Below are positions 40,301-49,238 of a stretch of DNA of 64,000 nt, one piece after another (positions within the stretch are counted from its first letter, which is position 1; every line of letters starts with the position of its first letter). Location: assembly GCA_001460835.1 (NCBI GenBank), contig CYKH01000397.1, positions 44,659 through 108,658 of the forward strand, read 5' to 3'. The stretch comes from Bodo saltans. Taxonomy: Eukaryota > Euglenozoa > Kinetoplastea > Eubodonida > Bodonidae. The notes beneath the pieces are model-generated. The model was not told the origin of the DNA. It worked only from the letters and a program-made list of their open reading frames with translations, and ran no database searches. The translations under genes and the position numbers were made by a program.

Positions 40301-43300
40301 CGAATTCCCTGCCGCACTGCAACGATCATTGAGCAAGTCCAACATTGACCCGTTGTGCTTTGGGTTGCCGGAGGCCAGCATCAACGATCCTCGACTGTTC
40401 CACAGCTTGTACCCAGGCTCCTCTGTTGGAAATCTCCTCGACGTGTATCGATCGTTGGGAAGCATCAGTGTGATCCCCGCGCTCATTGAGCACGCAGCTC
40501 GTCAAGTCGCTGACCGGTTCCACCTAGAGCAGTACCCCACAACAAGTCAAGTTCTTGAAAAGGAAGTTCTTCAGGAGATGCTTGTGCAGTGGCGTGTGTT
40601 GGTAGAAGAAGACAAAGTGGGGCGTCAGATCCACGCATCGTCCGTCAATGATATTGACGTAGACGCAACCTCTGTTGCAGCGATTCATGATATCCGCCAA
40701 CTCGACAGTATCGTGGACGAGCTCCTCAGTGAAGAGGATATCAGCGCAAGGAAGCGCAATAATGCTGGTGGTGCAGGTGGTGATAATGAACCTGCTGGTG
40801 GGCATGCAGGCATCCTTGGCCTCGGTCACGCACGCCAACTCCCACCGCTATCTCCACGCTGCGTACACTACATCACGCTGATTGAAATTCTGCACGTGCG
40901 CAGCGCTCTGCTCACCTCCTTGTACGAAACTGAGATCCTCTACGCACTGCACCGGCGCCAAGGGAAGATTATGGGCCTTTCCGTCAAGAAATCGCAGCTC
41001 GGCCCCATCGACTTCGAAACTCGTAGAACCTTCGCAGAAGTGGATGACCTTGAGGCATTCAAAGACACGTCAAACCCATTGGAAGAAATCCTCTCCGTCA
41101 AGACAGAAATGTTATCAAGTCTTTCGATTGGAGAGTTTGATGCCCAAATGGCAGTCTTTGATCTGCAAACCTATGACGGAGTGCGGCGATTGGTCTCGCA
41201 CACAAGTACCGACTTCCGTGCTGCGCTTACTGTTCAATTATGCACCAAGAACATGCTGATCTCAGTGACACATTGCAACATGGTTGCAGTTGATGTGTAC
41301 TTCGAGAATGTATTCAAGCAAGTGTACGATCGTGCTTGCAAGCAAATGGTGAACTTCCGTTACACAAACAGCACGCCCTCGACGCCCCTTGTACGCTGCC
41401 GCCTCCGCTCGTGGCCTGCAGTCACCGCCCTTCAAGATCATAGCGCCGTGGATGCCAACAGTGGAACGACCACCACTCTTGAGCGAGCGCAGCTTTCCAA
41501 ATATTTTATCTCAGTCAACAATATCAAGTCAGTGTTCCGCAAGTTTATCCTTAACGAAATGAGCAATCGAACTTCTGACGTCATGTCGTCCAAGCGTCCG
41601 GAAACACTTCGTAAAGTCCTGCGGGAGCTGAAGAGCACTCTCATCAAAGAGTACTGCGTTGCAGTGACAATGGCGACATATCAGCTTGCCGCCAAGTACC
41701 ATTGTTGTGCACTCTCTCTGCACCTTCGAAAGGTGGTGCTGCAAGATCCCCAGTTGAACTTCTTTGTGCTGGGTGCTGCTAACGATGTCATTCGCCCAGC
41801 TCCCAGAGGATTGGTGTCGACAGGAGAATCCCGAAGGGCCGCGACGTGCATGCTGACCCGCAACGGCCGAGTGGACGAAGCCCGATATATTCCGAATGTG
41901 TTGCAGATTCTATCTATGGACTCCAAAGACGCAAGACCAAGTGGCAACAGCAACAGTGGTGGAACGCAGCAAAACGTGGCAGGGAATGCGAACGCAGGGG
42001 GTTCTGGTGGAACCTCGTCAGCTGCTGTGTGTGTCGTGCTGCCCAACCTTTCCGCCGGCACAACTTACCTCCGCAGTAACGTGCTGTTGAGCCTCACGGC
42101 CCGCATGCTGCATCACTGGAACGCCATCATGCGCCTCCTCCGCACTCTTGCTGGCATCTCACCGTCACTTCGTAACGCTAGTCTTGGCCTTGCAGACGAT
42201 TCCGCGGGTGTCACAAAAAACGCCATGCTCGACGTTTGGAAGACCGAACTGGCAATGCTTGCCAATGAATTGGAAGCGTTACGCGACCCCAACGACACTG
42301 TGAGCGTTGTGGAGTACCTCGAGGGCAAGCACTCCGTGCTGTTCCTGAAGACGGTTGCTGGCCTCACAAATGCGAAAAGCTTCGCGGAACGGTACCAGCA
42401 CGTCAGCAGTGCCAAGAAGTTCTCGAACCTCCTGCGATTGTTCTCTGACAGCTCCATGTTCCGTTTTGACGCTCGCCCTCAACGTGTGGCTCGATTCCTC
42501 AACCCTCAACTGGAACTGTGGCAATCCGCCCAGTCCCAACTGCCGCCTGATGAGCGACTTAAGATCAGCCCGTACTACGCCCCAGTGACGGGCGTCAAGA
42601 AGTTACTTGACGGCACCATGCCCACGGATTTGGAGCAAGCCCTTCACGATATCGACTCGATGCCTCCCGCCAGCATGGCCCTCCACCGAGACGAAGATAC
42701 GTTCTACGGCGAGGTCACGAAGCACCACTTTGAGTTTATTGGGGATGAGGTGCTGGCTCCCCTGCAAGCGTTAGAGTGGTTAGAAGCAGCACTTGGTACG
42801 GAAGAGCGAAACCTGCTTGGAACAGAGGTTGCCCGTGTGGAGCAACTTGTTGATGAAAGTCGGGAGGATGCAGAGAGTCTCTTGCCCATTCGCATCCCCA
42901 ACCCGAAAGCGTCGGCGCAAGTTGCTGCCGTTGTTATTCCAACTGTTGCCCATTTCGAGTTGATGCTGTTTGTCTCTCGGCGAGATCGACTGCGAGATTT
43001 GTTTTTCGTGTTGAATCGTGAGTGCACCCGCTCTGGTTGGCAGCGCATCTCCAAGGCACAAAAAGCAGCCACAGCCACTGCCGCCAGCAGTAGCGACGGT
43101 CCCACATCCACAAGTGGATCCGATAACTTCAGCAGCAACATGGCCGTTGTCCTCGACGACCTCTATGCTCGGCAAATTCTGTCAAGGGGCCGCGTTGTCT
43201 GCGAGAAAGAGGCTGCAGACCGCAACGACACACGCTTCCGCCGCAAGCAGAAGGGTAACGAAAAGGAAGTCGTGCGCCGACAGTATCAACTGTTGGTGAT

Positions 43301-45122
43301 GGAAGTGAACAAACTGTTGTTATTGAAGTTCCGCGTAGAGGCTGAGCAGGTGGTAAAGGAGTTAGAAGACGCCGCCGCTGTGCGTGAGAAACTCAATCAC
43401 GTTGCCGCTGAAGGCACCGCCGGCCGGCGCTCCGCCACCCACTCCCACAACCTCGCTTTCAAATCGTCCGTCTTCACAGATTTCTGTCGTATTGTCATGG
43501 CCCGAGCGATGTGTACACGGCCCGAGGGTGAGCGCATGGCCACCTTTCACATCCCGGAGAGTTCACTCACGTTAGCCATGGATACCGTAGGCACACGTTT
43601 GGCGGAGTGGAACAACGCAGTCATCACTGCCAATGTGAACATTTCTGAGCAGCTCATTCGTGACCTGCAGGCCAAGGTATGTAACCTCGAGAAGAAACTT
43701 CAGCATGAAATGTATTTACGAGAAGTAGATGCGAAGTCTGTGGATCGTCGAGCTGCCGCAGAAATCGCAGATCGCAAGTACGAGTTGCTCTTCTCAAATG
43801 GTGTTCTTGAAAAGCAGCTGCAATCCTTGACAAGCCAACTTCATGGTTCTGAGCTGCGACTCCGCGAATCCCTTCGTGTCGAATATCAAGAGCGCATCGC
43901 TGCGCTGGAGAGCGACTTGATTCTCAGCGAACAACGTTTCCAGGCGTTTAAGAAGAAGACATTCCGCGACGTGCAAGCCTCCTTAGAGGAAATCAAGAAG
44001 GGTGCCATGCTAGCCGTTGGAAAGATGGAAAACGCACCATTGCACATGAAGCGTCAAGCGCTGCGAATTGCCATCAGCGATGACGAGCTCAATACGCTGA
44101 AGGAGCAAAACGCAGAACTGAAGCAAGCCATTCAGAAAACCAAGATTTGGTACGAAATTAAAGCCATGCGCACCAAGGCCGCATTTGAGAAGAAGCTGAA
44201 GGATGCGACTCGCTCCATTGAAGAATCTCGCGCCAACTTCTGGGATAGCAAAGAGTCCACTGAGGCTGAGATTAAGCAGCTTAAAGCGCAGCTTTCCTCC
44301 TCGCAGTACCAACAATCTCAGTCAGAAATTGAAATTGAAATGCTCCGCAAAGACTTGCAGGTTCAATTATCGAACAAGAAAGACCTTGTTTCTTGGAAGC
44401 TGCAGAACGCGAAAGCGGTCGATGAACTTCAAATCAAACTCCGAAAGTTTGAAAAATGGAATGCGTACGACATGGATAAAATTGTAGCAGAGTACGAAAA
44501 GCGCCAGCAGCTGCAACAGTTGCAGAATGTTTCTTCTGACGATGCAGCAGCAACGCCAACAAAGAAAGGTGCATCTGGTCGTGGGACCTCATCTTCTGGA
44601 CTTCAACGGCAATCGAGTGCGCAAGGCGCAAATTCGTCCATGACTATTTCGGTGGACGAGCACAAGAGGTTGCTAGAAAAGATCGACCGTGAAAAGAAAC
44701 TCAAGGAACAGGCCTTCGCTAAGATTGACGAGATGAAAATGGCGGAAGCGGGAAGTACTGAGGCACTCGTGTGGCAACGGAAGTACTTTGAGTCAGCGAC
44801 AGAGCTGCAGCGCTACCTGAAGGAGTTGGAAGCGACTCGTGCATTCCTTGTTGCCAACGGACTCACGCTGCCCATCACCTCTACAACTCCTCTTGCTGGT
44901 GCAGCAAGGGGGTCGTCAGCGATGTCCAATACTCGCCCAGGTGCTGCAACACCAACTGCGCCGTCGTTTGAGCTTCGTCCGTCGCTCAGCAGTGCTCCTG
45001 CGGCGCGTCCTCCTCATTCTGCAGCGAGCTCCTCGAAGCCAGCTACTACTCTGGACGCAGCGCGAGTGGTCTCGTCGGCTGCAAGCGTGCCAAACGCGTC
45101 ACGTTTGAACAAAAAAGCGTAG
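37386..45122 (+). CDS. Giant coiled-coil protein (2578 aa), probably flagellar; perhaps CCDC162-like
   Basis: The start at 37386 (MASTSTNETAKPA) follows an AG; the longer open frame upstream is 5' UTR. The protein is largely helical. Residues ~1-80 are polar. Residues ~100-2080 are predicted helical and globular, with disordered Gly/Ser/Asn inserts (for example GGARTPTPTPGTAAGG and NSNSGGTQQN). From ~2090 to ~2480 there is a long coiled coil (AKVCNLEKKLQHEMYL, ERIAALESDLILSEQRF, NTLKEQNAELKQAIQ), then a Ser/Ala/Pro tail. No motor or enzyme motif is present. The architecture recalls the long CCDC162/DUF4549-type ciliary proteins, but I cannot confirm homology by eye. A perfect 60-bp tandem repeat sits near the N-terminus. 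Confidence 0.75.
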   Translation: MASTSTNETAKPASGGNEQPPQAQQPAAEVNNNNNSSLYMDVEETELLHRFSTDNPNMVTFKDTDDRVRTLEERFPESELEKLLIKANRTLEERFPESELEKLLIKANQLLSKRKEAMATDDRVQTLPLHPTIPTVLELRELRNAIIDTVALSEESRASLPYALALLKTFFEGETERLPRKLLKYLQRYEQLSSKDTECAIALRSPVQQRLSKVQEQIQFAKHALQTITTYSDLYSAQSRIGTNSRSYAPDNTDDAKFSAQSVNARMAEALHPLFFRYFIADQSVEYRCSRRFERFLSRAQLIPFTKRYDLYAEVTQHLVGGHPAIGADQSHAVPLLGKVESSFADQLDHLCSCFRIPHNDSNADLQQFAYLVNRKYQLVFAAQNEEWMFVQDTHQPHSQNADGRSTANSAALKSTSSSKTSAGGARTPTPTPGTAAGGKSAGSAGDASVVKVVLRKSLWANHALRIDPGAPAWQVQQELRLSTVALTGEGGRQIVSEIEYLKESNVQQSGDRWKQRAEALHRRLQHRKGFGIVTSGVLAADAATEDAPSIDMAAINRLVAGSPLLQKYHAAQQLRFIRTREFRRKILDFLNCFASILRTVAQDTSMTKSVSHSSTGVAAISIPPIPADAEFEHRRKVLDAALTVDDPLRFVECESFASQMMSLHFDGVAGDADVDSTDLKTTQDVSGGRKKSASHFGKDAAAAFEEAKPSSSPSAISTAHIDSVEVVDGKYSVKRGHDGVPVMDSWAIEELARVEHWLARVATWFVEQYNNGTYPDPFDANHNNNPRGSPTSPDSPNQDGSSGVIDYATVVEDLLEAECWFMEGKFKVVNDYREAYEQTTDGKKQHELASAMIGLIRRRPRIDFSDAYFTGSFTREVVNFELHHALLREIIQAQIVEERRIIASAAPRDSKPDAAATGGAGSTQDKDRAPPSRANSIYSAGSVKGGGQGANNPQSNAPSMSGARVKAADTNEFPAALQRSLSKSNIDPLCFGLPEASINDPRLFHSLYPGSSVGNLLDVYRSLGSISVIPALIEHAARQVADRFHLEQYPTTSQVLEKEVLQEMLVQWRVLVEEDKVGRQIHASSVNDIDVDATSVAAIHDIRQLDSIVDELLSEEDISARKRNNAGGAGGDNEPAGGHAGILGLGHARQLPPLSPRCVHYITLIEILHVRSALLTSLYETEILYALHRRQGKIMGLSVKKSQLGPIDFETRRTFAEVDDLEAFKDTSNPLEEILSVKTEMLSSLSIGEFDAQMAVFDLQTYDGVRRLVSHTSTDFRAALTVQLCTKNMLISVTHCNMVAVDVYFENVFKQVYDRACKQMVNFRYTNSTPSTPLVRCRLRSWPAVTALQDHSAVDANSGTTTTLERAQLSKYFISVNNIKSVFRKFILNEMSNRTSDVMSSKRPETLRKVLRELKSTLIKEYCVAVTMATYQLAAKYHCCALSLHLRKVVLQDPQLNFFVLGAANDVIRPAPRGLVSTGESRRAATCMLTRNGRVDEARYIPNVLQILSMDSKDARPSGNSNSGGTQQNVAGNANAGGSGGTSSAAVCVVLPNLSAGTTYLRSNVLLSLTARMLHHWNAIMRLLRTLAGISPSLRNASLGLADDSAGVTKNAMLDVWKTELAMLANELEALRDPNDTVSVVEYLEGKHSVLFLKTVAGLTNAKSFAERYQHVSSAKKFSNLLRLFSDSSMFRFDARPQRVARFLNPQLELWQSAQSQLPPDERLKISPYYAPVTGVKKLLDGTMPTDLEQALHDIDSMPPASMALHRDEDTFYGEVTKHHFEFIGDEVLAPLQALEWLEAALGTEERNLLGTEVARVEQLVDESREDAESLLPIRIPNPKASAQVAAVVIPTVAHFELMLFVSRRDRLRDLFFVLNRECTRSGWQRISKAQKAATATAASSSDGPTSTSGSDNFSSNMAVVLDDLYARQILSRGRVVCEKEAADRNDTRFRRKQKGNEKEVVRRQYQLLVMEVNKLLLLKFRVEAEQVVKELEDAAAVREKLNHVAAEGTAGRRSATHSHNLAFKSSVFTDFCRIVMARAMCTRPEGERMATFHIPESSLTLAMDTVGTRLAEWNNAVITANVNISEQLIRDLQAKVCNLEKKLQHEMYLREVDAKSVDRRAAAEIADRKYELLFSNGVLEKQLQSLTSQLHGSELRLRESLRVEYQERIAALESDLILSEQRFQAFKKKTFRDVQASLEEIKKGAMLAVGKMENAPLHMKRQALRIAISDDELNTLKEQNAELKQAIQKTKIWYEIKAMRTKAAFEKKLKDATRSIEESRANFWDSKESTEAEIKQLKAQLSSSQYQQSQSEIEIEMLRKDLQVQLSNKKDLVSWKLQNAKAVDELQIKLRKFEKWNAYDMDKIVAEYEKRQQLQQLQNVSSDDAAATPTKKGASGRGTSSSGLQRQSSAQGANSSMTISVDEHKRLLEKIDREKKLKEQAFAKIDEMKMAEAGSTEALVWQRKYFESATELQRYLKELEATRAFLVANGLTLPITSTTPLAGAARGSSAMSNTRPGAATPTAPSFELRPSLSSAPAARPPHSAASSSKPATTLDAARVVSSAASVPNASRLNKKA
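37590..37709 (+). repeat. Perfect 60-bp tandem repeat (20 residues x2) in coding sequence
   Basis: Units 37590-37649 and 37650-37709 are identical and encode RTLEERFPESELEKLLIKAN twice, in frame, in the giant coiled-coil gene. Confidence 0.95.
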
Positions 45123-45326
45123 CAATTGTGGATCAAAAAAATCCCCCCTCCCTCTCACAGTGCTGTGTCACCGCAACGAATGTACACCTTAGACTTTTTT
45201 CAAGTTCACTCTCCATGATGATTCTGACAACTGTGCTAAAGGGAGCCATTAATTCGAGTCAACCTTTTTTTATTATTTGTTTTGATCATAAAAAGCGAAT
45301 TAGATCGCTAAATAGCCTGCAATTCG

Positions 45327-48300
45327 ATGTGGAGAAAACATCAAATTGCCTTTGTTGCGGTGCTCGTTGCTGTGCTCGTCGGCTTTTCGGCAGCTCAAAC
45401 CAGCCCAACCACAAATTCGTCTGCACCATCGTCCACCGTACTTTCAACCGACACTAGCTCAACGACAGCACCACCCCCAACGACAACCTCCACTGTTGCG
45501 CTTACCACCACGACGACCACCGTGACACCCACCACCACCACCACCGTGGCACCCACCACCACCGTGGCACCCACCACCACCACCACCACCGTGGCACCCA
45601 CTACAACTACCGTTGCTCCCACCACGACCACTGTGGCCCCAACCACAACCATCGCACCACTGCAGGCAGGTTCTCTCCGCTCCTATGTCTTCCTTGACAG
45701 CACTGCAACGTCCACCAACTTGACCGTTATCAACAATGCGATGCAGACGTTGATCTCTCAGCTCACTTCAGATTCCAAGGCACTTTTCGCGACACCCCCG
45801 CAGTTCATTGACACGAAAGGCGACGTGTTGACCGCATTGGGCCAGCTGCAACAGTTGGTTGCGTCCAACACCACCTTCCCCGATTTAATCTTTATTGGCA
45901 CCAAAACGGACGTGTCCCTTGCTTGCGTTGAGTGATGTGCTCAAGCAGAGCACCATCACGACCAACATTCCAGTGATTTCCATTCATGACTCCAATGCAC
46001 GCATGTGCGACTATGCCACGAGCCCCGAGACGGTGTGCATTGTCCCGCGCGACTACTTCAACGTACGCGCCGCTCTGCAGATCACGTCGTTGAAGTTGGG
46101 CTGGGCGTCTGCTGCTGTTGTGCTCAGCAACAATGATTACGGAACTGGTGTCGCCACTGGTCTCGCTAGCGAGATTCTGTCCGCCACAAGCGGGCCAACG
46201 ATCGTCACGCAGGCTATTATTCCCCGCCTGAAGACCAGCAACGCCACCGACGATGCGTTCGTCAAGGCTCTCTTGAAGTACAACCCTGTCGGTATCTTGG
46301 CGTGGGTGAGCGATGCTGAGCTGACACGTCTCCGCCAAGCCGCCGTGCGTGTCGGCCTGACAACTTCCCAAATCTTCTTCATCGGCAGCCGCGAAGCACT
46401 CAACATCGTTTCCACGATGACTGGAGCCAAGCTCGCCCAGACGACGACACCTCTCTGGGGTGCCCTCATCACACCGGAATTCACGCCGATGGAAACTTGG
46501 GTGACCAGCGGCCTTGTCCCTGCCAACACGATGGATCAGATGGGCGCCTTCATCCTCAGCTACCTGATGGATGCGATGCAGTTGGTCATGAACGCACGAT
46601 CCAGCAACATCACCCGCATCCGCTACGCCACGGTTGTTGGCGGCTACACGGGTACCGTGTCACTTGACGCTGTGTCGTTCCAGCGTGCCTCGGTGATCTT
46701 CCGTCTCATCTCGGCCTCCTACGATATCACCCGCGCCCTCGTTACGTGGTCCGTCACGTCCCTTGGCGCCACGCCCGTGATTGATATCTCCACGACGAGC
46801 ATCTCCTCGATCATCCAGCCCTCACCGCTGTTGGCTGTGACAGTGTGCATGACAGCGCCCTCTACGTGCGTGGATGTCGCAAACGTGAATGCCCTTCTCT
46901 TTTACTTTGAGAATCTCAACAATAACCGTGCGTCCAACACAAGCGTCAGCTACATTCCACTGCCTGTCTACACTGGCTCCTCTGGTGTGGAGGGATTGTC
47001 CAACCTTATCCCAGTCGCACGCTCTTGCACCTTCCTCACCGGCCCAGGCCGCAGCACCGTCGCCTCTGCCCTTACACCCGTCATCAACGAGTTCTCCATC
47101 CCCCAGCTCGATTACAGCACTGCTAGCGGTGTTTTCTCTAACCTGTTGATGTACCCGTACTTCTCTCGCACTCTGCCCCTGGAAACCTTCCTGTACGGCG
47201 CCCTGTTTTTTTTTTACGAGTTCTCCATCCCCCAGCTCGATTACAGCACTGCTAGTGGAGTTTTCTCGAACCTGTTGATGTACCCGTACTTCTCTCGCAC
47301 CCTGCCCCTGGAAACCTTCCTGTATGGCGCCCTCGGCGAGGCGGCCAGCTACTTCGGCTGGGAGCGTGTTATTCTGATCTCCACCGATGACGCCTACGGT
47401 GTCGAGTCCACTACTGCTGCCCAATCTGCCTGCGATGACAAGACCATTCTCGTCGAGGCGTCCTACGCCGTCTCCGACACCACCAATGCCACCCTTGCTG
47501 GCGTCTTCCAAGACATTCTCAATGTTGCCATCTCCCGTGTGATCATCTTCTTGATCCCCCTGCAGGGAACCGACGCAGCAAATTTCTTCACCTTGGTGAA
47601 CCTCATGGGCATGAACAACCCAAGCACCCAATACCTCTTCTTCCTGAGCAATGATCTGTGCCAGTACGCGCTCTCCTACCCCGCTGCACGCCAAAATATC
47701 ACCAACTCCATCTGCATGACCCCGTGGGTCAACCCCACTACGTACAACGTCACCCAATCTGCGTACTTGACCTCTGGGATGCAGTCGACGCTCTCGTCGA
47801 CCCTCTACAGCGGCGGCTTCACTACCGTGGGCAGCTGTGATTTGTCGCAAATTTCGACCTATAGCGCATTTGCCTTGGACACCGGCGCAGTGATTACAGA
47901 CGTCATCACACGTGCCCAGAAGGCAAAGATCCTCTTGACCAACACCGCAGCACTCCTCCCCCTGGTGCGCACCACCTCCATCACCACCGCCTCCGGGTCG
48001 TTCTCCATCAACGCCAATGGCGACCGCGACTATGCTGCGTACAACATGAACATCCAAACTGCGTCTGGCCTCGTGGTCTTCGCCAAGTGGGACACCAAGA
48101 CGTACCCCAACTTCGTCTACAACACCTCAGCCAGCATCGTATGGTACGATAACACGACGGACATCCCCTCCTCCACATACCGCTCTATTTCCTTCATCAC
48201 CAAGTCCACCATCTCCACCAACCCGGGTACCATTGTGCTGTCTGTGTTGGGATTCGTTGGCACTATCGCAGTGTTCTTCTTCTGCTACCGCCACTACAAG

Positions 48301-48381
48301 ATGCAGCGCCTCATCGAGCTGTCCTTGGAGACAGGCGAGATGACACCGACGACGAAGAATTATCGTGAGTCTGCATATTAG
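45327..48381 (+). CDS. Type I surface protein with Thr-rich stalk and receptor-type ligand-binding modules (frame broken by 4-bp duplication)
   Basis: An N-terminal signal peptide (MWRKHQIAFVAVLVAVLVG) is followed by a Thr/Pro/Val mucin-like stalk (residues ~35-110) and two periplasmic-binding-fold modules. Module one includes DYFNVRAAL, LGWASAAVVLSNNDYG. Module two includes YPYFSRTLPLETF, FGWERVILISTDDAYG, the pattern of ANF-receptor and receptor adenylate cyclase ectodomains. A transmembrane helix (IVLSVLGFVGTIAVFFF) and a short basic/acidic tail end the protein; there is no cyclase domain. The frame breaks at 45918-45925, where CTTG occurs twice. One copy would give a continuous SLALSDVLK. 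A second duplication (47087-47333) adds about 43 residues in frame. Many N-glycosylation sequons fit surface location. Ligand unknown. Confidence 0.8.
45477..45655 (+). repeat. Thr-rich low-complexity repeat (TTTTVAPTTT)
   Basis: Degenerate ACC/ACG/ACA-rich repeats encode tandem APTTT-type units, an expected O-glycosylated stalk. Confidence 0.9.
47087..47333 (+). repeat. Direct duplication (~118 bp) with poly-T linker, in frame
   Basis: Copies at 47087-47204 and 47216-47333 are joined by T residues. The offset is 129 bp. The five differences I count are all synonymous. The linker reads as Phe (GALFFFYEF). Confidence 0.92.
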
Positions 48382-49238
48382 GTTGGTGACGAAGAAGACA
48401 TGGAAATACGATTAAGAAAAGAATGGGAGACCTGTACGCTGCCCTTTTTTTATCGTGTGTCAAATTGCTGAACCAAACAAACAAAATTACACAAAAAAAG
48501 AAAACAATACTACAAACTACAAAACTCAAAAAAAAAACTCAAAAAAAAATCCCCACTCCACACACACTTCTCTGTCTGAGCGTTGCTCGACATGGCATTC
48601 AAGCTTTGCGAAGTATCGATGATTGTTGTCGCACTTCCTGTGATTGTTTTTTGCCACTTCTGCTGAGACCGCGCCGCTCATTACATATTAAGTGGGCAGA
48701 ATGCGAAAATCTGAAAAGAACGTGGCTAAACTTTCACACTAATGTTGCTCCAATTTTCGCTGATATTTACGTAACAAATCAACCCAAACCATTGGAAGAA
48801 AACCCCCTGCCAGAATGAAAATAAAGAAAACACTGAAACACACAAAAAAAAAACTAGCACCAAAAATCAGCCGACAGTATCATCACCAGCGAGTGAGATT
48901 GCGGTGTGTGTGTGTTGCAATGAATCCACTGCAGAGGTGGAGTGTGTACTCCAACATATGTGTTCGTCTCCCCCAATTAGACACTCTTACGTGCACAACT
49001 TGAAGGCGCGACAGAAAGCAACGTTCACAAAAGCACAACAGAGAACAAAAAAATAGGCGAACAATATGGAGTACTTGTTGACAGAAATCCAATGGATTGG
49101 GTTTACGTTTTAGGATGCGGCACAATAAAAAAAAAACGCAAAGATTTTTTTTGGGATGTGACGATCATTGGCACGCACCTGCCTCTCTTCGAATGACTTG
49201 TCTCTTCCACAAAAAAAATAATAATAATAAGGTATCGT
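48382..49238. other. Intergenic spacer (857 bp), A-rich
   Basis: No supported gene. The plus strand has many A runs (48490-48550, 48842, 49125, 49210) instead of the usual T-rich tracts, and an AAT-type repeat (49218-49230) just before the next start. Confidence 0.5.

Noticed and set aside
45395-45652. Minus-strand Val/Gly-rich ORF of 85 codons
   Set aside because: It is the reverse complement of the Thr-rich stalk repeat and has only low-complexity content.
46822-48057. Long minus-strand ORF (411 codons) opposite the surface receptor gene
   Set aside because: The plus strand carries clear ligand-binding motifs and a membrane helix. The minus ORF is His/Val/Gly-rich and arises from GC-rich third positions in the real gene.
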